From CBDCBA01 sp965214125 (GTDB lineage: Bacteria > Planctomycetota > Phycisphaerae > Tepidisphaerales > Tepidisphaeraceae), in NCBI GenBank assembly GCA_965214125.1, contig CBDCBA010000014.1:28635-92634 (forward strand): a DNA stretch of 64,000 nt, written 5' to 3'. The notes under the pieces were generated by a model. It was not told where the DNA came from. It did not search any database and saw nothing but the letters and a program-made list of their open reading frames with translations. How positions within the stretch are numbered: position 1 is the first letter of the stretch; every line of letters starts with the position of its first letter. Positions 26,473 through 34,489 of this stretch are shown in pieces. The position numbers and the translations under genes are program-made.

Positions 26473-27993
26473 ATGCCCGCCCCCAGCCCTTGCACGCTCG
26501 TCATCTTCGGCGCCAGCGGCGACCTCGCGAAGCTCAAGCTTCTCCCGGCAATCTACAAGCTCGCCGAGGAGAAACTCTTGCCGAGTGAGTTCGCGCTGAT
26601 CGGCTACAGCCGCACGGAGATAAGCGACGACGCCTTCCGCGACCGCTTTCGCGAGGCGGTCCGCAAGCAGCACGAGGACGCGGACGACTCCATCGTCGAG
26701 AACCTCGCCGGCAAGCTCTACTACCAGCCGGGCCCCTACGACGAGGCGGCCGGCTTCGAGACGCTCAAGGATCGACTCAAGGAGGTCGGCGACCGCCACG
26801 GCACGGGTGGCAACGCGCTCTTCTACCTCTCGACGCCGCCCAGCACCTTCGCCCCCGTAGTTGACTGCCTCGGTGACGTCGGCCTGATCTCGAAGGAGCA
26901 GGGCGGCCCGTGGACGCGCGTGGTCATCGAAAAGCCGTTCGGCTATGACCTCAAGTCGGCCAAAACGCTCAACGCTCAGCTCCACGAGCAGTTGTGGGAA
27001 GATCAGATCTACCGGATCGATCACTACCTCGGCAAAGAGCTTGTGCAGAACATGATGGTGCTGCGGTTCGCCAACAGCATCTTCGAGCCGTTGTGGAGCA
27101 GCCGCTACGTCGACCACGTCCAGATCACCGTTGCCGAGAGCGTGAGCGCCGACGACCGGGCCGGCTACTACGACAAGAGCGGCGCCCTGCGCGACATGGT
27201 GCAGAACCACATGCTCCAGCTCATGGCCCTCACCGCGATGGAACCGCCGGCCGGGCTCGACGCGAAGCACACGCGTGACGAGAAGGTGAAGGTGTTTCAA
27301 AGCATTCGCAAGCTCCGCCCCGAGCACGTCAAAAAGTTCGCCGTGCGCGGGCAGTACGGAGCAGGCGACGACACCCCCGGCTACGCCAGGGCCAAGGGCG
27401 TTGAGGAGGACACAAAAACCGAGACGTTCGCCGCCGTCAAGCTGTACGTCGACAACTGGCGCTGGAGCGGCACGCCGTTTTACCTGCGGACGGGCAAGTG
27501 CCTGCCGCGCAAGCTCAGCGAGATTGCCGTCCGCTTCAAGGCGCCGCCGATGACGCTGTTCCAGACGCAGTGCGAGAGCCCGGTGTTCCCGAACGACCTG
27601 ATCATCCGCGTCGCGCCCAACACCGGCATCGACTTGCGCGTGAACGGCAAGGTGCCGGGCAACACGCTCAACATCAAGAACGTCGCGTTCGACTTTGATT
27701 ACGGCGAAACGTTTCAGAAGGAGCCGCCCGAGGCGTACGAGCGGCTCATCGCCGACGCGATGGCGGGCGACCAGAGCCTGTTCATCCGCGGCGACGAAGC
27801 GGAGGCGGCGTGGGAGGTCGTCGACCCGATCCTCGACGGCTGGCAGCAGCAGAATGCCGACGGCAACCGCCCCGAACCCTACGACCCCGGCTCCTGGGGC
27901 CCCGATGCCGCCCAACAACTGATCTCCCGCGACGGTCGGCAATGGCTGCAAAGCGGCGACGAGCCCGCCCCGGTGATCGCATGCTCGGTCTGA
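26473..27993 (+). CDS. zwf: Glucose-6-phosphate 1-dehydrogenase
   Basis: Oxidises glucose-6-phosphate to 6-phosphogluconolactone with reduction of NADP, the first step of the oxidative pentose phosphate pathway. The 506-residue length is normal. The N-terminal Rossmann loop GASGDLAKLKLLPAIY, the IEKPFG motif, and the active-site signature RIDHYLGKE are all present and intact. No other pentose phosphate gene is adjacent. The gene ends near the left border of the accessory island. Confidence 0.97.
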   Translation: MPAPSPCTLVIFGASGDLAKLKLLPAIYKLAEEKLLPSEFALIGYSRTEISDDAFRDRFREAVRKQHEDADDSIVENLAGKLYYQPGPYDEAAGFETLKDRLKEVGDRHGTGGNALFYLSTPPSTFAPVVDCLGDVGLISKEQGGPWTRVVIEKPFGYDLKSAKTLNAQLHEQLWEDQIYRIDHYLGKELVQNMMVLRFANSIFEPLWSSRYVDHVQITVAESVSADDRAGYYDKSGALRDMVQNHMLQLMALTAMEPPAGLDAKHTRDEKVKVFQSIRKLRPEHVKKFAVRGQYGAGDDTPGYARAKGVEEDTKTETFAAVKLYVDNWRWSGTPFYLRTGKCLPRKLSEIAVRFKAPPMTLFQTQCESPVFPNDLIIRVAPNTGIDLRVNGKVPGNTLNIKNVAFDFDYGETFQKEPPEAYERLIADAMAGDQSLFIRGDEAEAAWEVVDPILDGWQQQNADGNRPEPYDPGSWGPDAAQQLISRDGRQWLQSGDEPAPVIACSV

Positions 27994-28096
27994 ACGGCCG
28001 GCAACTTGGGCAGCGACCTTAGCGACCGCTCGGACGTTCCGCGCTTGCTATGCCTGCGGCTCAACGGCACGGTTTAGAGTTCTCAGGTGGTTGCTA

Positions 28097-28671
28097 GAGC
28101 AGCTTGTACTTTCACCTGCCGTACCCGCAGCTCTGGATGAAGGCGAGGCAGTCGGCCGGCGCCAGCGCGTCCAACGCCAGCGCGTCCAACGCCGCCCCGA
28201 CCGCCTCGTACAACGCCTCGACCGCCTCCTCCACGCCCGCCACCTTGTGGACAACCACGTTGCCCGGCGACAGCGCCGGGGCGAGGCGGTCCCTCACCCA
28301 GTCAAGGAAGACCTCGCCGTCGACCGCCCCCGGCCCCACCAGCGATGCCTTGATGCTTCGCGCACCACGCCTGAGGCCCGGATGGCGGCGAGGGTTCAGG
28401 GCTGCCCTCGCGCCGCAGGGCCTCGACGTCGCCGCGGGTCAGGCGTCGGGTCAGGCGTTGGGGCAGGCCGGGGTTGCCGCCCCGGCGGGGTTCGAGCTCG
28501 CCCTGGGCGTGGCGTCACCGCCCGTCGCGGACAGTGCGGGGGTCGACGCCAAAGCGTCGGCCGACCTCGGCCAGCGTGCCTTTGGCCGCGACCACCCTGT
28601 GCCGCAGGCCCATCGAGTAGGTGCTCATCGCCGGCAGCATGGCAACGGGCAGGTGAAAGCGCAAGCTGGTC
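28097..28671 (-). mobile_element. Internally deleted IS630-type element
   Basis: A 575-base element flanked by TA on both sides (28095-28096, 28672-28673). Its 24-base terminal inverted repeats (28097-28120 and 28648-28671) differ at three positions. The transposase is broken. The 5' part starts at 28640 (MSTYSMGLRHRVVAAKGTLA, an IS630 helix-turn-helix start, soon stopped). The 3' part (28112-28339) keeps GAVDGEVFLDWVRDRLAP and a terminal CGYGR but lacks the middle of the DDE domain including the catalytic glutamate region. With intact ends and no transposase it could be moved only in trans. It sits next to a serine-recombinase remnant. Confidence 0.75.
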
Positions 28672-28823
28672 TAGCCGCGATCGAATAGACTCATCGTCAC
28701 GAGCGGTTCGCTTACGCCCGTATACCAGTCGTCCTGAAACGAAACCTCGCCGAAATAGACGCGGCTGGTCAAAATGTGGTGCAGCTTGCTGCGCGTCCAC
28801 TTCGTCCCACTTGTGCGTGGCAT
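28671..28823 (-). pseudogene. Serine recombinase fragment
   Basis: A 50-codon frame reading MPRTSGTKWTRSKLHHILTS and then a RVYFGEV segment typical of the recombinase domain of large serine integrases, where 'W..S.L..IL.N..Y.G' is the usual pattern. Its 3' end lies at the edge of the IS630-type element, and no resolvase catalytic domain is visible upstream, so it is a remnant. Upstream (28851-29054, minus) another open stretch includes EKNLAILKRHGFQKRKS in a different frame; I cannot assign it. Confidence 0.55.
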
Positions 28824-29176
28824 CCAACGACTCGATCCGCGACGCCTCCATCATCGACCCCATAAAAGCTCCCGCATCAACTCTTGCGCTTCTGGAACCC
28901 GTGCCGCTTGAGGATCGCCAGGTTCTTCTCCGCCTGGAGGCGGTCCGTCGGCAGCGGTCGTAAGCTCCTGCAGAGCGACAGCGGCAGGCCGGGCACGCCG
29001 GGGAGCGTCGAGGAGATGAACGATGTCCGCGCCTTTCTCCTCAGGGTAGACCATGCCCGCCTCGTCCCCCGTTCGCCCGCGGCGTGAGCGGCAGACTACC
29101 GCCCGCGGCCCGCAGTGTCAGTAAGAGCCTGTAGCACAACCTGCGTGAGCTTTGCCTCCACGTCACGGAGGAGGCG

Positions 29177-29810
29177 ATGCCAAGGGAGCTTGATACGGAC
29201 GATCTGTGGGAACGGGTGAGCCGCCACCTGCCCGATGAGCCGCCACCTGCCCGACAAGCCGCCGCACCCGCGTGGCGGCTGGCCGTGTCGGGACGACCGC
29301 GTGTGCCTGGCACGCATCGTCCACGTCCTGCGGACCGGCGATCCGTGGTCGGCTCTGCCCGCCCCTTCGGCGTGTCGGGCATGACCTGCTAGCAACGGCT
29401 GTGCGGACCTGCTGGCGACGGCTGCGCGACTGGCAGCTCGCGGGCGACTGGCAGCTCGCGGGCGTTTGGAACGCTGTTCACCGCGAGTAGCTCAACGAGT
29501 TGCTCGACGAGCTGCACGCGGCCGGACAGTGTTCGCCGGAGCTGGCCGTCGCCGACAGCGGCACGGTGCGGACGGTGGGCGTGAGCAAAGGGGGGAGGGG
29601 CGGGCCACGCGGTCGGCCCCAACCCCACGGATCGCGCCCGGCACGGCACGAAGCACCACCTGTTCCGGCACGAAGCACCACCTGTCGACGTGCGGCCAGG
29701 GCGTGCCGCTGGCGTGACACCTCGGCGGGGCCAACAGCCACAGCAGGTTTTGCCTGCTCGCACGACGGCAAGCACCTGCTCGAGCTACAGCGGTTCGGCC
29801 CGCGCGGCTG
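29177..29810 (+). pseudogene. IS5-type transposase remnant
   Basis: The reading starts MPRELDTDDLWERVSRHLP, the usual beginning of IS5-group transposases, and continues in changing frames through VLRTGDPWSALP, WRRLRDWQLAGVWNAVH, LAVADSGTVRTV, RARHGTKHHL and GGANSH, in the conserved order. Three tandem duplications with lengths not divisible by three (19, 23 and 22 bases) and at least one other indel break the frame. The C-terminal DDE part after GGANSH is not recognisable. Confidence 0.65.
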
Positions 29811-30009
29811 GCCACTGGCTAATCGCGACCGGTCCGCTAAAAGGAGGCGCTGACGCAATTCCTGCACCGGGAGCTCCCAGGGAACGCTCAATTTCGCCTG
29901 CTTGTCGAGCCACGCCTGTCGATGCGAATTCTCGATCGGCAGCGAGAGGCTGCCGACGCGGAGGGCATCACGCTTGAAGACGTTCTCGAAACACGCGGCC
30001 GCCTGTTGC

Positions 30010-31034
30010 TTAGAGCGGTCCTCTCTCAGGTGTAGCGGCTGGGGTGTATCCGCACGAGGCGAAGTAGCCGGCGGCGTCGCCTCCCGTGACGGCGTCGCCT
30101 CCCGTGACGGCGTTGGCCACCGCGCCCGCCGCCGCCCACAGCGTCTCGACCGTCCGTGCCTTAGCCCCCGCCACGAGTTGCTTGAGCTTGCTGAACGCCT
30201 GCTCGATCGGGTTCAGGTCGTGCCCGTACGGGGGCAGGAACGCCAGCCGGCAGCCGGCTGCTCGGATCAGTTGCTTCGTTCGGCGGCCTTTGTGGCTCGA
30301 GAGGTTGTCGAGCACCACGATCTGCCCCGGCACGAGCTTGGGCGCCAGCACCTGCTCCTTGGGCGCCAGCACCTGCTTGACGAACAGCTCGAACGACGCG
30401 TGGTTCATCGCCCCCTCCATCGCCATCGAGCACCGCATGCCGCTGGCATCGAGGGCGGCGATCCACGTGCTCGTCCGCCAGCGACTGCACGGCACCGCCC
30501 CCGGCAGACGCTCGCCCGCCGGTGCCCGACCGCGGGACCGCGTCATGTCGGTCCGCAAGCCGCGCAAGCCGGTCTCGTCCAGGAAGACAAGGCGCGTGGG
30601 GTCGACCTTCTCCTGCCATCGCTTCCACCACCTTCGACGGCGGGCGACGTCCGGGCGGTCACGCTCAGCCGGGACCAGGCTCTTTTCTTGTAGCGGAGCC
30701 CAAGCTTGATCAGCCAGCGACTCACCGCCTGGCCCAAGACGTGCGTGCCGGCCTTGGCCAAGGCGGCGACGTACTCGTCGAGCGTGCGATCCTTCTCGAG
30801 CGTGCGATCCTTCTTCTGCTCCCACAGAACCAAAAGCCTCGCCGGATCGATCTTGCCAAAGCGTCTGCCGCCAGCCGGTCGCGGTTCGATCTCGCCGGTT
30901 TCACCACGGCGTTGCTTGAGGCGGCGGACCCATGCCGGGCTGACGCAGAAGCGGTTGACTACCTGCTTCGTCGGCTGGCCGGCGTCGCAGGCTGCCAGCA
31001 CCCCGACACGTAGCTCCTGCGGGCAAGCCTTCAT
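30010..31034 (-). CDS. IS630 transposase, made by -1 frameshift
   Basis: The first frame (31034 to 30543) encodes the helix-turn-helix half (PQELRVGVLAACDAGQPTKQ, VSPAWVRRLKQRRG). The second (30825 to 30010) encodes the DDE half: FLDETG, IVVLDNLSSHKG and GHDLNPIEQAFSKLKQL give D, D and E. The switch fits a -1 slip at the A-rich stretch 30681-30690 (CAAGAAAAGA on the minus strand), joining ..LGLRYKK to EKSLVPAER. The combined length is about 340 residues, normal for IS630. The stop TAA at 30010-30012 uses the flanking TA, so it depends on the insertion site. Confidence 0.78.
30013..30037. repeat. IS630 left terminal inverted repeat
   Basis: Begins GAGCGGTCC and contains TCAGGTGTAGCG; pairs with the right repeat at 31066-31090. 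Confidence 0.8.
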
Positions 31035-31065
31035 GCCGCCGATGATGCGGCAGACAGGCCGAGAG

Positions 31066-31090
31066 CGCTAGACCTGAACTGGGGCCGCTC
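31066..31090. repeat. IS630 right terminal inverted repeat
   Basis: Reverse complement begins GAGCGGCCC and contains TCAGGTCTAGCG; flanked outside by TA. Confidence 0.8.
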
Positions 31091-31256
31091 TAATGACGCT
31101 GGCGGCTTTCTCGACTACCTCATCGGTGGGGTCCGGCGTCGCCCGTTGAAATCAGATGCGGCGTCAGAACTGCCCTCTGGGCCATCAGCAACATCCACTT
31201 ATGGTTTGGAGTTCCGATGCGTATGAAACAGACATTACGCCGGCGTTGGCTCTGGT

Positions 31257-31652
31257 ATGGCATCAAAGTCGTCTTTAGGGTTGGGCTCCACATTAAAGGC
31301 CGGAGCACTGACCATGTCACTGCTATCAGTGCCTGCGTCACATGTCGGAAAGGCTCAGCCAGGGGAACGACTACTCGTACTTGGCCTTACTGCTCAAGTT
31401 GATGCCAACCTACTCGTGGCGCGGCTAACAAGCTCGGACGGCGAGGCATGGGTACTCAGTCGCGGGCCGTTCAAAGCTGGCTGGCTGGCAGCAGTATACG
31501 GCGTGACCGACCGCACCTCTGCCGGCTGGATCGTGCTACGCGAGCGACACCATGCGAGCTTACCGTGGCTCGCGACACATCTGCGACAGGACTGGCTGCT
31601 GGGTGGTACCCTTCTACCTGCCGCCATCGCAGGCATAGTTCTTTTCACGTGA
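31257..31652 (+). CDS. Hypothetical protein in the accessory island
   Basis: A 131-codon frame with lower GC than its surroundings. A later start at the in-frame ATG at 31314 (MSLLSVPASHVGKA) is possible. The C-terminal 20 residues are hydrophobic (LLGGTLLPAAIAGIVLF) and could be a membrane helix; tryptophans are frequent. No family recognised. An overlapping 59-codon frame at 31224-31402, whose ATG overlaps the preceding TGA, competes in its first third. It may be a real gene brought by transfer or a remnant. Confidence 0.35.
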   Translation: MASKSSLGLGSTLKAGALTMSLLSVPASHVGKAQPGERLLVLGLTAQVDANLLVARLTSSDGEAWVLSRGPFKAGWLAAVYGVTDRTSAGWIVLRERHHASLPWLATHLRQDWLLGGTLLPAAIAGIVLFT

Positions 31653-31688
31653 TTCCTTCTCATCTCCGCACTACATACGGCGCGGCTA

Positions 31689-31955
31689 GTGCCACGCTTG
31701 GGCCTGCTTAGTATTGGCGTCGTCGCTGGGTTTGCGACGCCCTACGGAGCGGCCGAGATGGGCTTCCTGGGCATCTCGGCAACGACGGGGGTATTCATCA
31801 TTGTAGGCGGTATCGGATTGAAGTTCGTCGCGGCTTGGCTGAGCTATTCGCAGGCGTTGTCGCTTTTGCCGGCCTTTCCCCGACAAAAAGGGCGCGCTGC
31901 TCCCACTGTTGTATCGCCGGGGATCGCTCTTGCGGCGCCGAGACCGGGGCATTAG
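31689..31955 (+). CDS. Hypothetical membrane protein or fragment
   Basis: A frame from GTG 31689 with two hydrophobic segments (LLSIGVVAGFATPYG and FIIVGGIGLKFVAAWL). The last 25 residues lie in sequence that on the minus strand belongs to an IS630 fragment, so the true protein probably ended or was truncated near 31890. No family recognised. It could be the continuation of the frame before it after a disruption. Confidence 0.3.
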   Translation: MPRLGLLSIGVVAGFATPYGAAEMGFLGISATTGVFIIVGGIGLKFVAAWLSYSQALSLLPAFPRQKGRAAPTVVSPGIALAAPRPGH

Positions 31956-32060
31956 CACCGGGAGGCCCAGCCGGTGCAGCAACTCGTACGGGCCTGACGA
32001 GGCGTAGCTGGCGCCGAACTCTTGCATGAGGATGCATCGGCAGTCCTCACCCCGCAGCAT
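31913..32060 (-). pseudogene. IS630-type transposase fragment
   Basis: One frame reads MLRGEDCRCILMQEFGASY, then SGPYELLHRLGLPVLMPRSR and RRKSDPRRY, matching the N-terminal winged-helix region of IS630 transposases ('FGVSYS.SGVYRLLHRLG...KPR...K.DP'). No DDE part is present. It is a third, separate IS630-type trace in the island. Confidence 0.5.
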
Positions 32061-32278
32061 GCATCCGCCGTCGTTCCTTTCACCCGGCCGCCCGCAACCA
32101 GCCTCGACATTTTCCAATTATCGCGGAATCGGGCTGCCGGAAAGGTCTTCCACGGGTTGAAGTCGAGGCTCTCGACCGGCCAGCTCCGGCCGCCTTCCGA
32201 ATGCGAACAGCCGAACACGACCTCGTGGTCACAATCGCCACAGCGGACCTCGACGTGCTCGTCGTTCGAATCAATCAC
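31952..32278 (-). CDS. Possible truncated small protein coupled to the glutamine-rich gene
   Basis: A GTG at 32278 overlaps the stop of the upstream gene by 8 bases, a common coupling. The first about 70 residues have an ordered look, with CGDCDHEVVFGCSH resembling a metal-binding cysteine cluster and a W/F-rich segment after it. From about residue 72 the frame enters the IS630 fragment and becomes low-quality. It is probably a small gene whose 3' end was replaced by transposon sequence. Confidence 0.35.
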   Translation of the reverse strand: MIDSNDEHVEVRCGDCDHEVVFGCSHSEGGRSWPVESLDFNPWKTFPAARFRDNWKMSRLVAGGRVKGTTADACCGVRTADASSCKSSAPATPRQARTSCCTGWASRC

Positions 32279-34337
32279 TACTTCCCGCGGCCTTGCCGCC
32301 GGCGTCCTCACGCATCGAGCGGAAGTAGTCGCGCACAGCCTTCTGGGCGCGGCGGCTGACGCGCTGGGTGTCGACCTCGTCGGTCACGTCCTTCGTCTCG
32401 CTTTCGATGATCTCGCGGATGGCGGCCGAGCTTTCGCCCTTGAGGCTGTCGCCTTCGATGAGGGTCTGGGCGATGGTGCGGCCGTCTTCGTCGTCGAAGC
32501 TGCTGGACCATTCCTGCTTCACGCCGTAGGGAGCGGGGGCGTAGGGCAGGCCCATGCCGCCCTCGCCTTGCCCGCCGCCGCCGGCGCCTTGGCCGGGTTG
32601 GTTCGGGTTCTGCATGCCGTACTGGCCGGTGTTGGGCGAACCCTGCTGCTGGCCCATGCCGTCGCCGGGCCGGTTGCCGGCCATGCCGCCTTGCTGCCCG
32701 CCGGGCTGGCCCTGCCCTTGACCCTGGCCCTGCGACCCCTGCTGACCTTGCTGGCCGGCCTGCTGCCCCTGGCCCTGACCCTGCTGGCCTTGCTGCCCCT
32801 GGCTCATGCCCTGAGCCTGCTGCATCTGCGCAGCCTGCTGCTGGACCGCCTGCATCTGGGCGAGGGCCGACTGCATGCCCTGGGCCGACTGCTGCATCCC
32901 CTGCTGGCCCGACTGCTGTTGTCCGCCTTGGCTGCCCTGCTGAGACCCCGGTTGTTGTCCAGCCTGCTGGCCTTGGCCCTGCTGGCCCTGCTGGCCTTGC
33001 TGGCCCGCCTGCTGACCCTGGCCCTGCTGGGCGGCCTGCTGCTGCATCGCCTGGGCCATCTGCTGGGCCATCTGGCTCATCTGCTGGGCCTGAACCTGGG
33101 CCCCGGCCTGCTGCTGGAGCTGATTCATCATCTGGTTGAACTGCTGCTGTTGCTGCTGGCTGGGGCCCTGGCCGTTGTTCATCTGCTGCATCGCCTGCTG
33201 GGCCGCCTGCTGAATCTGCTGCTGTGCCTGCTGATTGCCCTGGGCGGCCTGCTGCATCTGCTGGGCCATTTGCTGGGCCTGCTGCTGGTTCATGCCCATC
33301 TGCTGAAGCTGCTGCTGCATCTGCTGCTCGGCGGCCGGATCGGTCGCCATGTTCTGAAGGGCGGCGGCCATGTTCTGCATCTGCTCGGCGGCCTGCTCCT
33401 TCTGCTCCTGGTTCATCTGGTCAAAGTTCTCGACCGCCGATTCCAGGTTCTCCAACGCCGATTCAAAGTCCGCCTCCGCCAGCGCCCGGTGGGCCTCGGC
33501 GACAGCGCCTTCTTCCTCCGGCGGCGGGGCGGTGACGTTGCGGTACTTCCGGGCCTGCTCCTTTGCCTTGGCGAACGTCTCGCCGCGCTCGATCTGGTTT
33601 TCAAGCGCTTCGTTGAGCTTGTCCTTGGCGTCTCGGGCCATCTCGCCGGCGCGGGTGGGGTCGCGGTCGAGCATCTCGCGGGCCGAGTCGAGCCCCTCGC
33701 GCGGGACGCGGAACTCGTCGCGCTCGGCCACGTCCGGCGGCAGGGCGCGGAGGGCCGCCTGCTGCTGCTCGATGACCTCCTCGGCCGCCTGCCGCGCCGC
33801 GGCCTGACGATCCTGCTCCTTCTGCTCCTCGGCCTGCGCCTGCTGCGCGAAGTCGAGCGGCCCGACCAGCCACGCCGTCAGCGCGATCGCCCCCGCCCAC
33901 GCGAACGCCGCCGCGTACGTGTTGGGCCACGCCAGCGGGAACTTCTTGCGCAAATCCACCTTCCCCGCCGTCCGCACCGCGTCGCCGACCGCGAGCTGCG
34001 CGAACGCATCGGGATCATTCGACACCGACAGCGCGGTGCTGAACTTCTCGTTGAGCCCCAGCCGGTCGTCGATCGCCACCGCGGCCGTGTGCCGATCCGG
34101 GGCGCCGCGGACCGCCCACCCCAGCGCCGCGACAGCCGCCAGCGCGACGGTGCCGCCCAGCCACGCCCACGGGCCACCCGGAAGCGTCCAATCGAAGAGG
34201 CGGACGAGCAGCGTGCCGGCCCAAGCGAGGCCGCCGGCGATCAGCAGGGCGATTGCGAACGCGCGGATGAACCGCTGCAAAATCAGCTTGCGGCGAACCC
34301 TGTCGACGTGGCGTTCAATGGCGGCGAGTTGACTCAT
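32271..34337 (-). CDS. Membrane protein with a long glutamine-rich low-complexity domain
   Basis: A 688-residue protein. Two hydrophobic helices (about residues 25-45 and 58-78) and a third (about 142-160) place the N-terminus in the membrane. Residues about 165-310 form a charged helical region (EEVIEQQQAALRALPPDVAE, DPTRAGEMARDAKDKL). From about 315 to 590 the sequence is dominated by Q, M, G and A, as in QQMAQQMQQAAQGNQQAQQQ. The C-terminal 100 residues are ordered again (VKQEWSSSFDDEDG, AQKAVRDYFRSMRE). The design recalls DUF4175-type membrane proteins of other bacteria, but I cannot confirm homology. It is divergent from the GH2 gene. Confidence 0.75.
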   Translation of the reverse strand: MSQLAAIERHVDRVRRKLILQRFIRAFAIALLIAGGLAWAGTLLVRLFDWTLPGGPWAWLGGTVALAAVAALGWAVRGAPDRHTAAVAIDDRLGLNEKFSTALSVSNDPDAFAQLAVGDAVRTAGKVDLRKKFPLAWPNTYAAAFAWAGAIALTAWLVGPLDFAQQAQAEEQKEQDRQAAARQAAEEVIEQQQAALRALPPDVAERDEFRVPREGLDSAREMLDRDPTRAGEMARDAKDKLNEALENQIERGETFAKAKEQARKYRNVTAPPPEEEGAVAEAHRALAEADFESALENLESAVENFDQMNQEQKEQAAEQMQNMAAALQNMATDPAAEQQMQQQLQQMGMNQQQAQQMAQQMQQAAQGNQQAQQQIQQAAQQAMQQMNNGQGPSQQQQQQFNQMMNQLQQQAGAQVQAQQMSQMAQQMAQAMQQQAAQQGQGQQAGQQGQQGQQGQGQQAGQQPGSQQGSQGGQQQSGQQGMQQSAQGMQSALAQMQAVQQQAAQMQQAQGMSQGQQGQQGQGQGQQAGQQGQQGSQGQGQGQGQPGGQQGGMAGNRPGDGMGQQQGSPNTGQYGMQNPNQPGQGAGGGGQGEGGMGLPYAPAPYGVKQEWSSSFDDEDGRTIAQTLIEGDSLKGESSAAIREIIESETKDVTDEVDTQRVSRRAQKAVRDYFRSMREDAGGKAAGSSD

Positions 34338-34489
34338 GGCAAGTTCCCAGCGGGTGATCGGACCTCTTCTAATACGATCGGCCGACTCGGATGTTACAAC
34401 CCGAATCGCTGATTCCCCCGCCGACCCGAACTTTCACCTTTTGTCGGTCCCATCCGCAAGCCGCAATGTCTGAACTCAGAGGCCGACCG

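Larger units (their letters stand above)
28161..30814. repeat. Cluster of short tandem duplications
   Basis: Nine direct tandem duplications of 12 to 23 bases: 28161-28190 (15 x2), 28436-28459 (12 x2), 29220-29257 (19 x2), 29383-29428 (23 x2, three mismatches), 29428-29463 (18 x2), 29645-29685 (22-base unit), 30073-30108 (18 x2), 30337-30378 (21 x2) and 30779-30814 (18 x2). Most are perfect or near perfect. All lie inside transposon-derived sequence. Confidence 0.85.
30013..31090 (-). mobile_element. IS630-family insertion sequence, apparently complete
   Basis: A 1078-base element flanked by TA dinucleotides (30011-30012 and 31091-31092), the IS630 target. Terminal inverted repeats are 30013-30037 and 31066-31090 (19 of 25 identical, outer GAGCGG perfect). 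It encodes one transposase on the minus strand in two overlapping frames. Three in-frame tandem duplications (18, 21 and 18 bases) lie inside it without breaking the frame. Confidence 0.85.
29841..31226 (+). pseudogene. Open frame split by the IS630 insertion
   Basis: The plus-strand frame 29841-30012 (EALTQFLHRELPGN..., EGITLEDVLETRGRLLL) is open up to the TA target. Removing the IS630 element and one TA joins it in frame with 31093-31226 (NDAGGFLDYLIGGVRRRPL...) and ends at a TGA at 31224-31226. About 101 codons thus remain open across the junction, so the element probably landed in a gene. The upstream end is bounded by a TAA at 29838. I do not recognise the protein. Confidence 0.5.

Noticed and set aside
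25959..26588. 209-codon plus-strand frame before zwf
   Set aside because: Overlaps the small membrane-anchored gene and zwf start in another frame, with arginine-rich shadow composition.
25717..27951. Long minus-strand open frame opposite zwf (744 codons)
   Set aside because: It is the antisense of zwf and its composition (many Arg, His, Val, Ala) fits a shadow frame in GC-rich DNA; no family motif.
28161..30814. Short repeats as a CRISPR array
   Set aside because: Units occur only as isolated adjacent pairs with no spacers, and units differ between sites. No cas gene is present.
32022..34412. 796-codon plus-strand frame rich in leucine
   Set aside because: It is the complement of the glutamine-rich gene: CTG/CAG repeats read as Leu on the other strand. 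No domain motifs.
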